DNA of 64,000 nt. Origin: Dromiciops gliroides. Lineage: Eukaryota; Chordata; Mammalia; Microbiotheria; Microbiotheriidae. A program made the position numbers and the translations under genes. Where the stretch lies: contig NC_057862.1 in the NCBI RefSeq assembly GCF_019393635.1, positions 478,520,669 to 478,584,668 on the forward strand, in the 5' to 3' direction. A model generated the notes under the pieces. That model did not search any database, was not told the origin of the DNA, and saw only the letters and a list, made by a program, of their open reading frames with translations. How positions within the stretch are numbered: position 1 is the first letter of the stretch; every line of letters begins with the position of its first letter. Shown piece after piece: positions 37,101 through 49,900 of this stretch.

Positions 37101-40100
37101 AGTCTTCTATGTATTATTCTATGATATTGATGAATTTATTTTTTCAAACCATTCTGTAGTTATTCTTTTTAATAGGAAGATTCAGACCATTCACATTTAA
37201 TGTATAATAAATTTAATTGATTCTGTTTTTCATTTTTTTTCCTATTTTTTTCTTAATCTTATCTACTGGGAATGGTTTGGTTAAATTTTCTACAACAATT
37301 TCCACTGCTAAAAGAAAGGAATAAATATCCTTTTTTGGTTAAAAATAGAAGTTTCATTTTCATGCTTTTAGCTCCTTTTATTCTCACTTTTTTTTTTGGA
37401 GGGCGGAACTTTTGTAATTATTTCTTGCCATTTTAAACACCTTATTTATAATCCTGAATATATTTGAACTCTTCATACTTTCCTTAATTACAACATGTAC
37501 TTTTATTATGAATTTTTTTACTCATGTTTCTTTGTAAATATTTAATATCCCTAAGTAGAAATAATGGCAAACTTACTATAATGGACTTTTTTTCATTGAT
37601 GATATCTTGTCCTTAAATCTGAAATTCTCCTCTGATTTTAGGGATCTTTGAAAATGTGGACTTTAAAAAATAAATTGTTAAAGTTTTGTTATTTTTCAGT
37701 ATCTCTTTTCTGGCCCCAAATAAAATGTTGAAATTTGAAGTTTATATAACTTTTGCTGCTTTTAAGGTACATATTTTTGATCAGTTCTTCCTTTTTTCCA
37801 GGATAATGTTTCCTCATTGAAAAATCAGGCAAGACTTTAATGAGGAAGATTTTAATGGGTATTTTATAATATTTATCATAGAATCATAGATTTAGATCCA
37901 GAAGGGTCTATAGAGGCCATCAAGTCCAACCACCTTATTTTACAGTTAAGGATCTTTAGACTGGAGGGGTTAAATGGCTTTCACACGATAGGAATTAAAT
38001 CCTCTGTATTCAAATTCAGCACTATTTCTACTATACTCTGTTGTTTCCAGTTTAATTTTTCTTAATTTACTTGACTCATTTATAATTCTTTCATTGTCAT
38101 AATTTTCAAATGTGATAATTTTGTGTCTTGGAAAGTTGAGTTTGGGATTTCAATATGGTGAGGTCAGTGACTTTTTTCTACTTGCTGAGTAATTCCTCTT
38201 GTTCATTTGTTAACTCAGGGAATAGTTTCTGATTACTTTTAACATGGTGTCAACATTTTTTTTTCCTTTTACTCTCTGGGATCCCAATTAATTTAATGTT
38301 CAAACTTCTTAATTTATCTTCTAAGACTATATATTTTTTCCCTCATTCTTTTTATTTTTCAAGTTCTGCTTGAAAAATATATGCATAATTATGCATAAGC
38401 ATAATTGAGCTTGTAATTTTTTTTTTTTTTGGTGGGGCAATGAGGGTTAAGTGGCTTGCCAAGGTCACACAACTAGTAAGTGTCAAGTGTCTGAGGTCGG
38501 ATTTGAACTCCAGTCCTCCTGAATCCAATGCCAGTGCTTTATCTACTGCGCCATCTATCTGCCTCCCCACTTTTGTAATTTCTTTTGTTTGTTTGTTTTT
38601 TTGATGGGGCAGTGAGGGTTAAGTGACTTGCCCAAGGTCACACAGCTAGTCAAGTGTCTGAGGTTGGATTTGAACTCAGGTCCTCCTGAATCCAAGGCCA
38701 GTGCTTTATCCACTGTACCACCTAGCCGCCCCCAACTTTTGTAATTTCTTAGGGAATGTAATGTGTTTTAGTAATTTCATGTGTCATAATATGCTCAGCC
38801 ATTCCCAACTGATGGACACTCCCTTAATTTCTAATTCTTTGCTATAACAAAAATACTGCTATGGATATTTTTGTGAGTATAGGTCCTTTCTCTCTTTTAT
38901 TTCTTGTGATATAAACACTTTTTTTGGTATAGCTCAGAGTTGATTTTTAGAATGGCTGGTGCAATTCTCAGTGATTATTATATGTTAGCAAATAGTTCAT
39001 TTCACAGAATTTTGTATCTATAGGGATCTTAGAAGATCATCTTGTCCATTTTCTCTCCCTTCCCGTACTCTGCATCTCATTTTACAAGTGAGAACACTGA
39101 GGTCTCTAGGGCATAGATAACTATGATTTGTTTTGTTGAAAGAATAGCCAAATTGATAAGATGGCAGATCCATTGTTGCTTTGGGATATAGTAAGTAACA
39201 TGTTTTAGAAAAACCATTGTAGAAATTAAATTTCCTTGCCCATCTTTGCAAGTATGATGGAATATTTATTTGATCAGAGATTCTTGTTTCTTTGAATGTG
39301 AGAAGGCTTCCTTTCTCTTTGTGTCATTAATGCTTCCTTCTCCTGGCAGCTGTGGCCTTTGTCAGTGTCTGGATAAAAGAAGCAGCTGTAAGGAATTAAT
39401 TCCTAAGTATCAAAGCTTGTGGGTTTTTTTGCCGTAATTCCTTAGGGAATTTATTTTTCATGGCCTCTTGCAGCTAGTGGCGCAGTGGATAGAGCACTGG
39501 CCCTGGAGTCAGGAGGACCTGAGTTCAAATGTGACCTCAGACACTTAACACTTACTAGCTGTGTGACCCTGGGCAAGTCACTTAACCCCATTTGCCTCAC
39601 TTAAAAAAAAAAAGAAAGAAACAAGTTGTAGCATATTTGAAAGAAGGAATGCACATCTTTTCATTTTGGGAGCTAACCTTTCTCCAGCTGATATTTGTTG
39701 AATGCGTGGCTGTTGTATGACAGGTGACCTGCAACATTGTTATCAGTCTTTCTGATTGTACTAATGTAGCAAAGTGTTGCCCAGTCTTTGATATAAGGAT
39801 AGGATTTGTAGCTTGGAGGGAATCTAGAGGAAGTCCAGAGGAGGAACTGTTGTTTCCTTTCCCCATATGTTCCTGCTGAATAGTTTATTTGAATATAAAC
39901 CGTAGCAAACTTTAAATCTTCTTTCTGGTATCATTTGCTGGTGGCCATAAATATGGCCAAAGAATGTGGGAATGACACTTAGGGAAGTTGGGAAGGACAA
40001 CTGGTCACAGACTGAGTACCTACAGAAGAATTGTGTGCAGGAGGTGATAGAACTTTGAGAGTATTCAGGGATGAATTATCAAGATATCTTAAAAGAAGGG

Positions 40101-40940
40101 AGAAACCTTGCAGTTGGTTAAAAAAGGGGGGAAAAGGTGATTGAAGACCTCTAGTGACAGGGGGGGGGGGAAGCCTTCTGACAATTACACATTCAAAAGC
40201 AGAATGATTGAACACATTCTTTGTAGACTATAGCACAATAAAGCTAATAATACAGGGAGCACAAGCAAAAGATACAGACCTGAAAGGAGCCTTTATAATG
40301 ACAACTTGAACAATGAGATGATTGAAGAACACATTATAGAAACAATTACTGTGAAAGAGAATGAAAATGAGGCAACAAAACAAAATTTCTGGAATGTGGG
40401 TAAAGTGGCCTTCAGGGGAAAAATTACATCCCTGAGAAAATTAACAAAGAAAAAGGAAGGACCTGAACATGCATTTAGGAAAAAACAAAACAAAACAAAA
40501 CTACAAAACAATCCAGAGTAGTATACAGAGCTCTGGACTTTGAGTCAGGAAGATGCAAGTGCGAATCCTCCTTAGATATTTGCTAGCTGTACATTTTTGG
40601 GCAAGTCACTTAACCTCAGTCAGCCTCAGTTTCTTCGTCTGTAAAATGAGAATAATAATAGCACCTACTTCACAAGGTTTCTGTGAACATCAAGTCATGT
40701 AATATATATAAAGTGCTTTGCAAGCCTTAAGGTAACCTATTAATGTTAGCTATTATTGCTCTTGTTTATTGGTGGGTTCTCTTTTTTCCCCCAAACTTAA
40801 TAGGATTTTATTTTTTCCCCCAATTACATGTAGAGATAGTTTTTAACATTCATTTTTATAAGATTTTGATTTCCACATTTTTCTCCTTCTATCCTTTCCT
40901 TTTCCCCTGCCCAAGACAGCAACCAATCTGATATAGGCTT

Positions 40941-40977
<37 letters not shown>

Positions 40978-43900
40978 CTATGATGTATATGTATACATAT
41001 GTGTATATAAGTAAAAATCATGTTAAACATTCCTACATTAGTCATGTTGTGAAAGAAGAATCAGAACAAAAGGAAAAAACCTTAAGAAAGAAAAAACCAA
41101 AAAAGGGTAAAATAGTATGCTTCAATTTGCATTCAGATCCCAATATTTATCCTTTTTCTTTTTTGTCATATTAGTCAATCTGATAAGTGTGAGGTGGTAC
41201 CTCAGAATTGTTTCAATAAGCATTTCTCTAATCGATAGTGATTTTGAATATTTTTTCATATGACTATAGTTAGTTTTAATTTCTTCATCTGAAAACTGCC
41301 TGTTCATATTCTTTGACCATTTCCCAATTGGGGAATGACTTGTATTCTTATATATTTAATTCACTTTTCTGTGTATTTGAGAAATGAGACCTTAATCAGA
41401 AAAACTAGGTGTAAAAATTTGTTTCCTAGCTTTCTGCTTTCCTATCTGCTTTGCCTATGGGATGCCATAGGCAACATAGGAGAGGAAAAAATAGTTTACC
41501 TATCAGATCTATAGAGAGGGGAAGAATTGATGATTAAACAAGAAGAGAAAGAATATCATGAAATGCAAAATGGATCATTTTGATTACATTAAATTAAAAA
41601 CATTTTGTACAAACAAAACCAATGCAACCAAGATTAGAAGGAAGGCAGAAACCTGGGAAACAATTTTTACAGTCAGTGTTTCTGATAAAGGGTTCTCTCT
41701 TAGTAGAGCTCTTTGGGTAAATGCTGAACAATCACTTTTCAGGTCTGATGTACAGTAGATTCTTGTTTAGGTATGGGTTGGACTAAATGTATATTTTGGC
41801 CTTTCAGGTGCCTTCCAAGTGATATTCTATGATTCTTTCCTTCTTATGTTATAGTTATTCTTTTTGGTATCTAACTTCTTGGAGATTGTCTGTCTGTCTA
41901 TCTATTTGCAGTTTTCTCCCTCTTTCCAGTTTCAAACCCTTTTTTTTGTTGTTGTTTTCAAGAATCTAGACAAATACCATATAACCTTCAAGCCTTCATC
42001 ACCTTTTACCAATACTAGAACAATGTCTGCCTAGTTAGTCTCCCTCCTCAAATATTTTGTTTTTTCAGTCAAATTGTTATTTCTAAAGCACAGGTCATGC
42101 TTCCTGCTCAAAATGCTTCAGTTCCTTCTGGGATAAAATGCAACCTACTCTGTTTGGAATGAAAGCCTTTCACAGTCTGACTACAGGTTACTTTTCCCCC
42201 CCAACAAAATCAGAAGACATTTATTAGATGCCTACTAAGTGCTGCTGATGTGAAGATAACAGCTCTTACAAATTGCATAGAATCCCATTTTTGGGACAAC
42301 ACCTTAGGAATCATCTAGTGTAGCCTCCAGCTCTATCCAGAGTCTATCTACCTTTGCTTAAAGACCTTTTTGCACTTTCCTGTTTTCCCCACAATGTTTT
42401 TTTTACTCCAGAGTAGCCCACTCCTCACCCCATAACCCAATAACTGACCCCCCCTTTTCCTTTAAAAATGTCTTTATTGCAAATTCAGTTATCAATAAAT
42501 ATTTTAAAAATAAACCAAAGGAAAGAGAATTGTATTAGAAACTGTGAACTTAACTGTTTTTTTTTAAAAGAAATAGTAACAAAATCACTCAGTTTATACC
42601 CCCTTCTGTATTTTTCTCACATCTTCCTATAACATTTAAAAAATGGTTTAGTGATGCTCTTTTTTCTCATGTCTGCTACTGCACAATAATATATTATTCC
42701 TCCACTGTAGTAAATGTTTATAATCAAGCAGAAAACCATTTAGCCATTGGTCCTTGTCTAAGATTCATATCTGTTCTGTAGATATAGCCCATTATGTAGA
42801 TATAGTCATTATGGTTGGATTTGTTTCATCCTCAGTCTTTTGAAGCCATAGTTGGTTTGGTTGGGATTCTCTGGTCTTTCAACTTGTTTCCTCTTGTGTA
42901 ATTTAAGATTCTAAATGTGGATTCTAATCTGTTCCCTCAGTTTTTTGGGGAAACTGACTAAAGTCACTGAAAAAACGAGTTTAGGTTTTTAAGGGTTTAT
43001 TGGAAAATAGAAAGAAAAAGATTGAGAACATAATTCCAACAGCCTGGCATTCCTATCTTTCCTCAAATTTCCTGTGAAGTCCTCTGCCGCCACCACCACC
43101 AAGTCAGGAACCCAAAAGCCCAAGAGCTCTCCGCGCAGGCTCCCTTTCCTCCTTCCTGTCTCCTCCCAGAAAATAGGAGGCTCCTCAAGTTGATTGGCTG
43201 GCAGCCTTGATAGACAGCACCCATGAGCAAATGTCATTTCCTGATGCCAAGGAAAAGCCACAATGCCTCTGAGGCATTTTCCTCATGGTGAAGCTTTCCC
43301 ACAGCAAGTCTCCAGTAGGTGGCATCATTCCAATCATTACACTCTCATATTATTATTATATTCATTACTTAAATTGTTCTCCTGGTTTTTTGCTTGTTTT
43401 ATTATTCATCCGTTCATTTAAGTTTTTTACATGCTTCTCTGAATCTGTCATATATCTCATTTCTTACCATTATATTTATGTACCACATTTTGTTTGGTCA
43501 CTCTCCATTTTGTGGGTACCTAATTTGTTTCTGGTTCTTTACCATAACAAGAAGTGCCAAAATCAATATTTTTGTACATGTAGCTCCTTTCTCTCTGTCT
43601 TTGACTTCATTGGAGTACATATCTAACGTATCACTAGATAAAATGTAGTTCAGTGATTTTGGGGATATTTGAATGAGTACTACTTTAAATGCTTATTTTT
43701 GGGGTGTTACTTTCAAATTTGTAGTTTTGCTGGTGCCCCAATTTGCTCTGTAATCTTGGCCAGATCATTTAACTCTCTTCAAATTGTACTATTTATCCAT
43801 AATATTGGCCTATTGATCCCTCTCATGCAGAAATAATCACTGTGGCTTAAATTTATATAGCTAATATATGGTTCTTTACAGTTTACAAAGTATTTTTGCA

Positions 43901-46900
43901 TATACTTTCTTAGTGAGGTTGGCAGGTAGTGCATGTGTTTATTATTCCTATTTTATAGATGAGTTGGAAAAATTAAGTGACTTGTCTAAATTAATCTAAC
44001 GTAGTAATTCTTGAGCTGGAACTGGAACAGAGAGCCTATTTGTCCAAATTGAGGACTCCTTTCATGGTATTACATTGCTACCCCAATTCCAAAACACTTG
44101 ACTGCTATAAAACATTTATATAAATGAAGAAAGATTGTTTTGTATTTACTGCTTTCTGTTAGTTTGCATATTTAGTACTCATGTTGATATTTACACTTAG
44201 TTGAACAAGACCCAGTTTTCAGTTTGGATATGAAGATGGGTAATGTGATAGATTTGTTTCCTAGTCGACACAGAAACAAATTTAGATAGTGCCAAAAAGT
44301 TGTTTCTTAACAAAATCATGTCAGGATTATTTGTATATAAATTTAAAACTCTCTGCTTTCAAAATAGAAGTGCTGAAATAGGAATTAGATGTAATAATAT
44401 CCTGGTTGATTTAGGTGTAGATAATTCATTTACATATCCAAATGGTGTTAATTTCTCATCTACTTGTCTTCATGTTTTCAGACTTTGCCTGTATATATTC
44501 TGGCCTCCTGCCAGACTGCTTCAGCAGAATCCAATTAATGTGGCTGTCATTCATTTCATCATTGAATATTAGGAATGTGTGCTGTTCCTACCATCCCCAA
44601 TAGGATTTAAGAAAGGACAATTAAAAAATACATATTTTTTTAAAAGACAAAAGAAAATTTAAAAAACTGTCTAGTTGGAAGTTTTCCACAAACATTTATC
44701 AAACTCCTTATTAAATTATTCATTCTTAATTTACAAGAAATCATGGCCTAATCAGATTTCATCTAATGCATAGATATTTGTTATGAGAAAAACTTTCCTA
44801 GTTGAATAACATTGTCTGAGTGTTGTGAAGAAATTGTAAGTTGTAGTGTTTTCCGAGGAGTACATAGTTTCATCCTAAGTTTTTCTTTGGAAGCACTCAT
44901 CGCTTTATTATTTGAGTTTTGCTGTCTGAAAGGCTTATGTTGTGAAATGATCTAAATTTTACTTTACTTCTTTACAACTTTATTTGGCAATCATTTTATC
45001 AGAAAGGAAGGCCCTTCATCATGTTGGAAGTTTTGGTCTTTTCATGTCAGGCTGAAATTTCAGAACCTAATTATGCTTTTGTCTTATTATATGTGGTTAG
45101 CTGAAGAGGAAAATTTGATATAAAGCAGGTTTGCCTTTATGAGAGCCTCTTTATAAAATTCTCTTGTTTATTAACGATGGTTCTGTCATAAGTACTTTCT
45201 CTCTGTGCTTGAAGTTGTCAAAAAGATTCAGGCTATTTTGTGTTCTCCTTTTTCCCATCTTACACTGAAGCAGAAACATCCAGCAACAAACCTAAAAAAA
45301 GCACAGAGAAAAGCAAGCACGGTACAGTAGGGAAACAGAAACCCAAACCTCTGGATTTGGAGTCAAAGAACCTGGGTTTAAATTGAGAGAAATGATAACT
45401 AATATCCAATGATTTGGGGAGATCCAGAGTTTCCCCCCTTTTTCTAAAATCCTCATTTCAAGGCTCAGTCTCTGAAGGTCAGGACTGATGATAGTAGATA
45501 GGATTAACATTCTCCTCAATCTAGGCTAGGGAGTGATTTGGAAATAAATGACATGATGGAAGTCATGTACCCTAGCATCTCATCAGAATATCTCTACTTC
45601 ACATTATAATATTCACTCTCTCATTACTTGTTTTTTTTTTTTTTTTAAGTGAGGCAATTGGGGTTAAGTGACTTGCCCAGGGTCACACAGCTAGTAAGTA
45701 TTAAGTGTCTGAGGCCGGATTTGAACTCAGGTCCTCCTGACTCCAGGGCTGGTGCTCTATCCACTGTGCCACCTAGCTGCCCTCTCATTAATTGTTAACC
45801 AATCAGAGTTTATTGCCACCCTCAGGAACACCCACTCTTCCAAGGGCATGTAAATTGTGAGTCCACCGCCATGATTTGTCTTTGGTCCAAGAGAGATGGC
45901 CAAGTGACCATCCCTTTTATTAATAATGTGTTAGCATTATTAATAAAATTATTAATTATCCAGAAATTATGCCTCTCAAATTCTTTATACATCACAAAAT
46001 CTTGCCTCTGCTACTTACTATGTGATTTCAGGCAAATCTAAATGATCACTTTTCCATAGTAACTGAGGGTATAGGACCAGATGACTTCCAAAGTCCCTTC
46101 CAGTTCTAAAACTGATCCAAAGTCTGGCTACCTCTTTGTTTAACTTAACAAGTATTTATTAAGTGCCTACTATGGGCTAGACATTGTGCTAAGAAAGGCA
46201 AAAATAGTCTCTGCTCTCAAGGAGGTCATAGGCTAGTAAGAATATAAGCTTAATAGTAGAACTTATAAATCACCATTGCTACTTTGATGAAGGCCAAGTT
46301 TCTTCAGTCCAGCATTTAGTGCACGTGTTGTGCTGAGCCATTCTTGTCCTTGTTTTTCCATAAGTTCACCATAGATTATCTACTACATGCATTACAGGTG
46401 GGGAGGGGGGAGGGGCTTCTTGACTTTATAAATTATAGATAGCCCTGTGCCACTAGGACTCCACTTTTTTTTCTCAGAATGTTGCTGCCATGCCCTCTTT
46501 TGTAGTTAGGTGGGACCTCTATCTTTTATGCCATTTGTCCCTTGCAAATCCTCATGGGTAGCATAAGATCATAGAGCTGGAAGAGAACCTTAGAGGGCAT
46601 TGAATTCGATCCCCTCATTTTACAGGTAAGGAAACAGAGGCACAGTTAACAGAACCAGATGATACCTGAGGTTGATGATTTATATCACCGGATAATGGTA
46701 GTTATAGTAGCTGGCATTTATATGGTACCTATGCTGTGCCAGACATTGTGCTAAGGGCGTTACCAATATTACCTCATTTCATCCTCTCAGCAGTTCTAGA
46801 GGTAGATGCTATTATTATTCCTATTTTACAGCTGAGGAAACTGAGGCAAGCAGAAATTAATTAACTTGCCCAAGGTCACAGCTAGTAAGTGTCTTAGGCT

Positions 46901-49900
46901 GGATTTGAACTCAGGTCTTCTGATTCTAAGCCCAGTATTCCCTCTCATATACCACCTACCAGCTCCTGTCTTGTGTCTTTCCATTTCCTTTTGAGGTATT
47001 TGTAGTTTTAATTCTTCTGATTGTGTGGTATTATATGATTTCCAGATATGTAGAGTGCACTAGATTTTTTTTTTTGGACTGGATCAGTAATTGTTTTTTT
47101 TTGTTTTGTTTTGTTTTTGGTGAGGCAATTGGGGTTAAGTGACTTGCCCAGGGTCACACAGCTAGTAAGTGTCAAGTGTCTGAGGCCGGATTTGAACTCA
47201 AGTCCTCCTGAATCCAGGGCCAGTGCTCTATCCACTGCGCCATCTAGCTGCCCCTAGTAATTGGTAATAGGGAGTTTTCCATGAAGAAATTCCCTGAAGT
47301 TCGGGAATTGTTCCATAATTTGCTGTCATGAGGGTGGCCTGGGAAACTAAAAGGTTAAGCAATTTGTTTAGGGTCTCATAGCCGCTATGTGTCAGGCAGA
47401 GCTTGGCAGATCTTTCTGATTTTATCTACCACTATTTTATCCACTTTACCTACTGCTCAGAACTACAGTGGATCTCAATCTGTAGAATATTGTCTGAAAG
47501 AAAATTTGACTTTTATAGCATTAAACAGTTTGGGATCATTGAAATCCCTGTGTGTCTTTTCAAATGTGAACCATTCCAATTTCTTTTACTAAGGTCCTGC
47601 TCATTTATCTCATTACCGTATGACTATGACCCTGAATTCTTCAAAGCTTTGCAACAGAAAGCCACCTGTGTCAGGTTCTACTGATCTGGAAAGTGAAACA
47701 TGGGTAACAGACCATGTCTGGCGTTTGAGGTTCATCCCAGCTTCCCATAAGAATGTTCCTTACCACAAGGTTGACTTCCAGGTGGGGAGAAGAGAAAAGG
47801 CCATGACAATCTAAGCAATGGACAAAGCCATAAAATGGCCTTCTGTCTTATATAGCTTCTGCCTTCAGGGAGTTTTAAGATTTAGTTAAGAATGTAATTG
47901 TTATTTAGTGATAATGTATAAGGAGTAATTGTTCAGTTTTTTAACAGTGATGTTCTTTGAAAAAAATTTACAATAATGTTTGTCCCCTCTATTAGGGTCA
48001 GACCACATCAAGGCAATAATCTATTTAAACCTGGGTGTCACTTTCTAGGAGCAGCATGGATACCCTATAATATATACAGAAGAGTTTGGCTGGGATAGTG
48101 AGGAATCCAAAAGCATGTCATGATTAATGACTGAGGGAACTGGAGCTATCTGGTTTCGAGTAAAGAAAAATTTGGAGGAACATGACTGTTGTCATATGGA
48201 AATAGGGAAGTTTGTTTTTGTTTTTGTTTTAAATTCCAGAGGCCCAAACCAAGACTAACAAGTTGAGGTAGTTGTCCACTCAACATAAGGAGGAATATTC
48301 TGATGACCATGGAACAAGATGAGCTTGTTTTCACCCAGAAGCTGGAAGGCCACTTACCAGTGGTGCCAAAGAAGGGATTTTTGACTATCAATGCCCTGCA
48401 TATAATAAATGTTTGTTTAATAAATGCTTCATGTATGGGGGCAGCTAGGTGGCGCAGTGGATAAAGCACTGGCTTTGGATTGAGGAGGACCTGAGTTCAA
48501 ACCCGCTCTCAGACACTTGACACTTACTAGCTGTGTGACCCTGGGCAAGACACTTAACCCCCATTGTCCAAACAAACAAACAAAATGCTTCATGTTTGTT
48601 CAGTTGTGTAGAAAGTTCTGATAGATGGCTCTTAAGTGTCTATGGTTCTTATATTTATGTATACGTGTGTAAATAGGTAATATATTCTGTACTCAATGAA
48701 TTTAAAGCATATTGTTTGTTTGTTTTATTTAACTACAGAGACCTATAGTTATAATTTAATATGTAATATATAGAGAGAATATGATATAGTTATAATTTAA
48801 TACATAATTTCTACAATAATTTATGTAATTTATTCTGGATCACTATTTTTATATTACATCAATATTTCATTTTTAATTTAATTTTTTTCATGAACTCTAA
48901 TTGTTTTCCTCACCTCTTCTTTTCCTTCCTTGAAGTAAACAGGAAAACAAAACCCTTGTAACAAATACAAATATATAGGTGTTTTCCCCTCCAGAGTTAG
49001 TGTTTTCCTACCCTCCAACACTTTTTTTTTTGTCTTTTTTTTTTTTTTTCAGGGCAATGGGGGTCAAGTGACTTGCCCAGGGTCACATAGCTAGTAAGTG
49101 TCAAGTGTCTGAGGCCAGATTTGAACTCGGGTCCTCCTGAATCCACAGCCGGTGTTTTATCCACTGCACCACCTAGCTGCTCCGCCCCCCCCCCCGACTC
49201 TTAGTGGAATAAATCACAGGTCATCTCTATTATGTAGATCCTGTGAACTCTTCAAAGCTCCATGTCTATAAAATCTTCCCTGATCACCTGGAATTTATTT
49301 TCTACTTCTCTGAAACTTCTTTTCATTGGAACTCCTTCGCTGGGGCTGAGCTCTCCTGGTTGGTGTGTGAGTGAGCAAATCCCCCTCACACAGCTCCAAA
49401 CCAGGGCAGACCAGATAAATTTCATGTTCTATCTAGTCATCCACTTTGGCCATTTTCTTGCCACTGGCCCTGATGTATGTGTTCTTTTGACCCTCCGTAC
49501 ATCTTCCTACAACCTCCATTTTCTACTTCATGTTCTAGGAACCTTGATCAAATCAGTACTAACATTGTTTCTGAAAGTGACTCACTTGACTCCTCTGTAG
49601 CTCTCTTCACCATCCCTATGACTTCTTTTGTCTTTGGGTCCTCAGAGCTTAGCACAGTGTCTGGCACATAGTAAGTGTTTAATAAATACTTGTTGACTGA
49701 ATGGCCAGGCAGCTAAACGGTGCAGTGGATAGAGCACCGGGCTTGGAATCAGAATGACTCCTCTTACTGAGTTCAAATTTGGCTTCAGATATTTACTAGT
49801 TGTATGATCCCAGGTAAGTCACTTAACCCTGTTTGTCTCAGTTTCCTCATCTGTAAAATGACCTGGAGAAGGAAATGGCAAACTGCTCCAGTATTTTTGC

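Larger units (their letters stand above)
36190..38360 (-). mobile_element. Old L1-type sequence, fragmented
   Basis: AT-rich antisense LINE-like stretch: TCTAATTCTTTCCAG..ATTCCATATATGG, GGAAGATTCAGACCATTCACATTTAATG and CTCTGGGATCCCAATTAATTTAATGTTC resemble antisense L1/HAL1. Contains a SINE (36632-36788), a MIR (36985-37120) and a MIR (37875-38035). Confidence 0.4.
45340..46125 (+). mobile_element. MIR split by an LTR
   Basis: CTGGATTTGGAGTCAAAGAACCTGGGTTTAAAT (to 45383) continues at 45997 with AAATCTTGCCTCTGCTACTTAC..CTTCCAGTTCTAAAACTG. Confidence 0.75.

Noticed and set aside
40306-40521. Lysine-rich 71-codon ORF as a possible gene
   Set aside because: The peptide is an L1 ORF2 segment (ENEN..FW..K..RGK).
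41558-41758. 66-codon ORF as a possible gene
   Set aside because: L1 ORF2 C-terminal segment, also found antisense near 12.75 kb.
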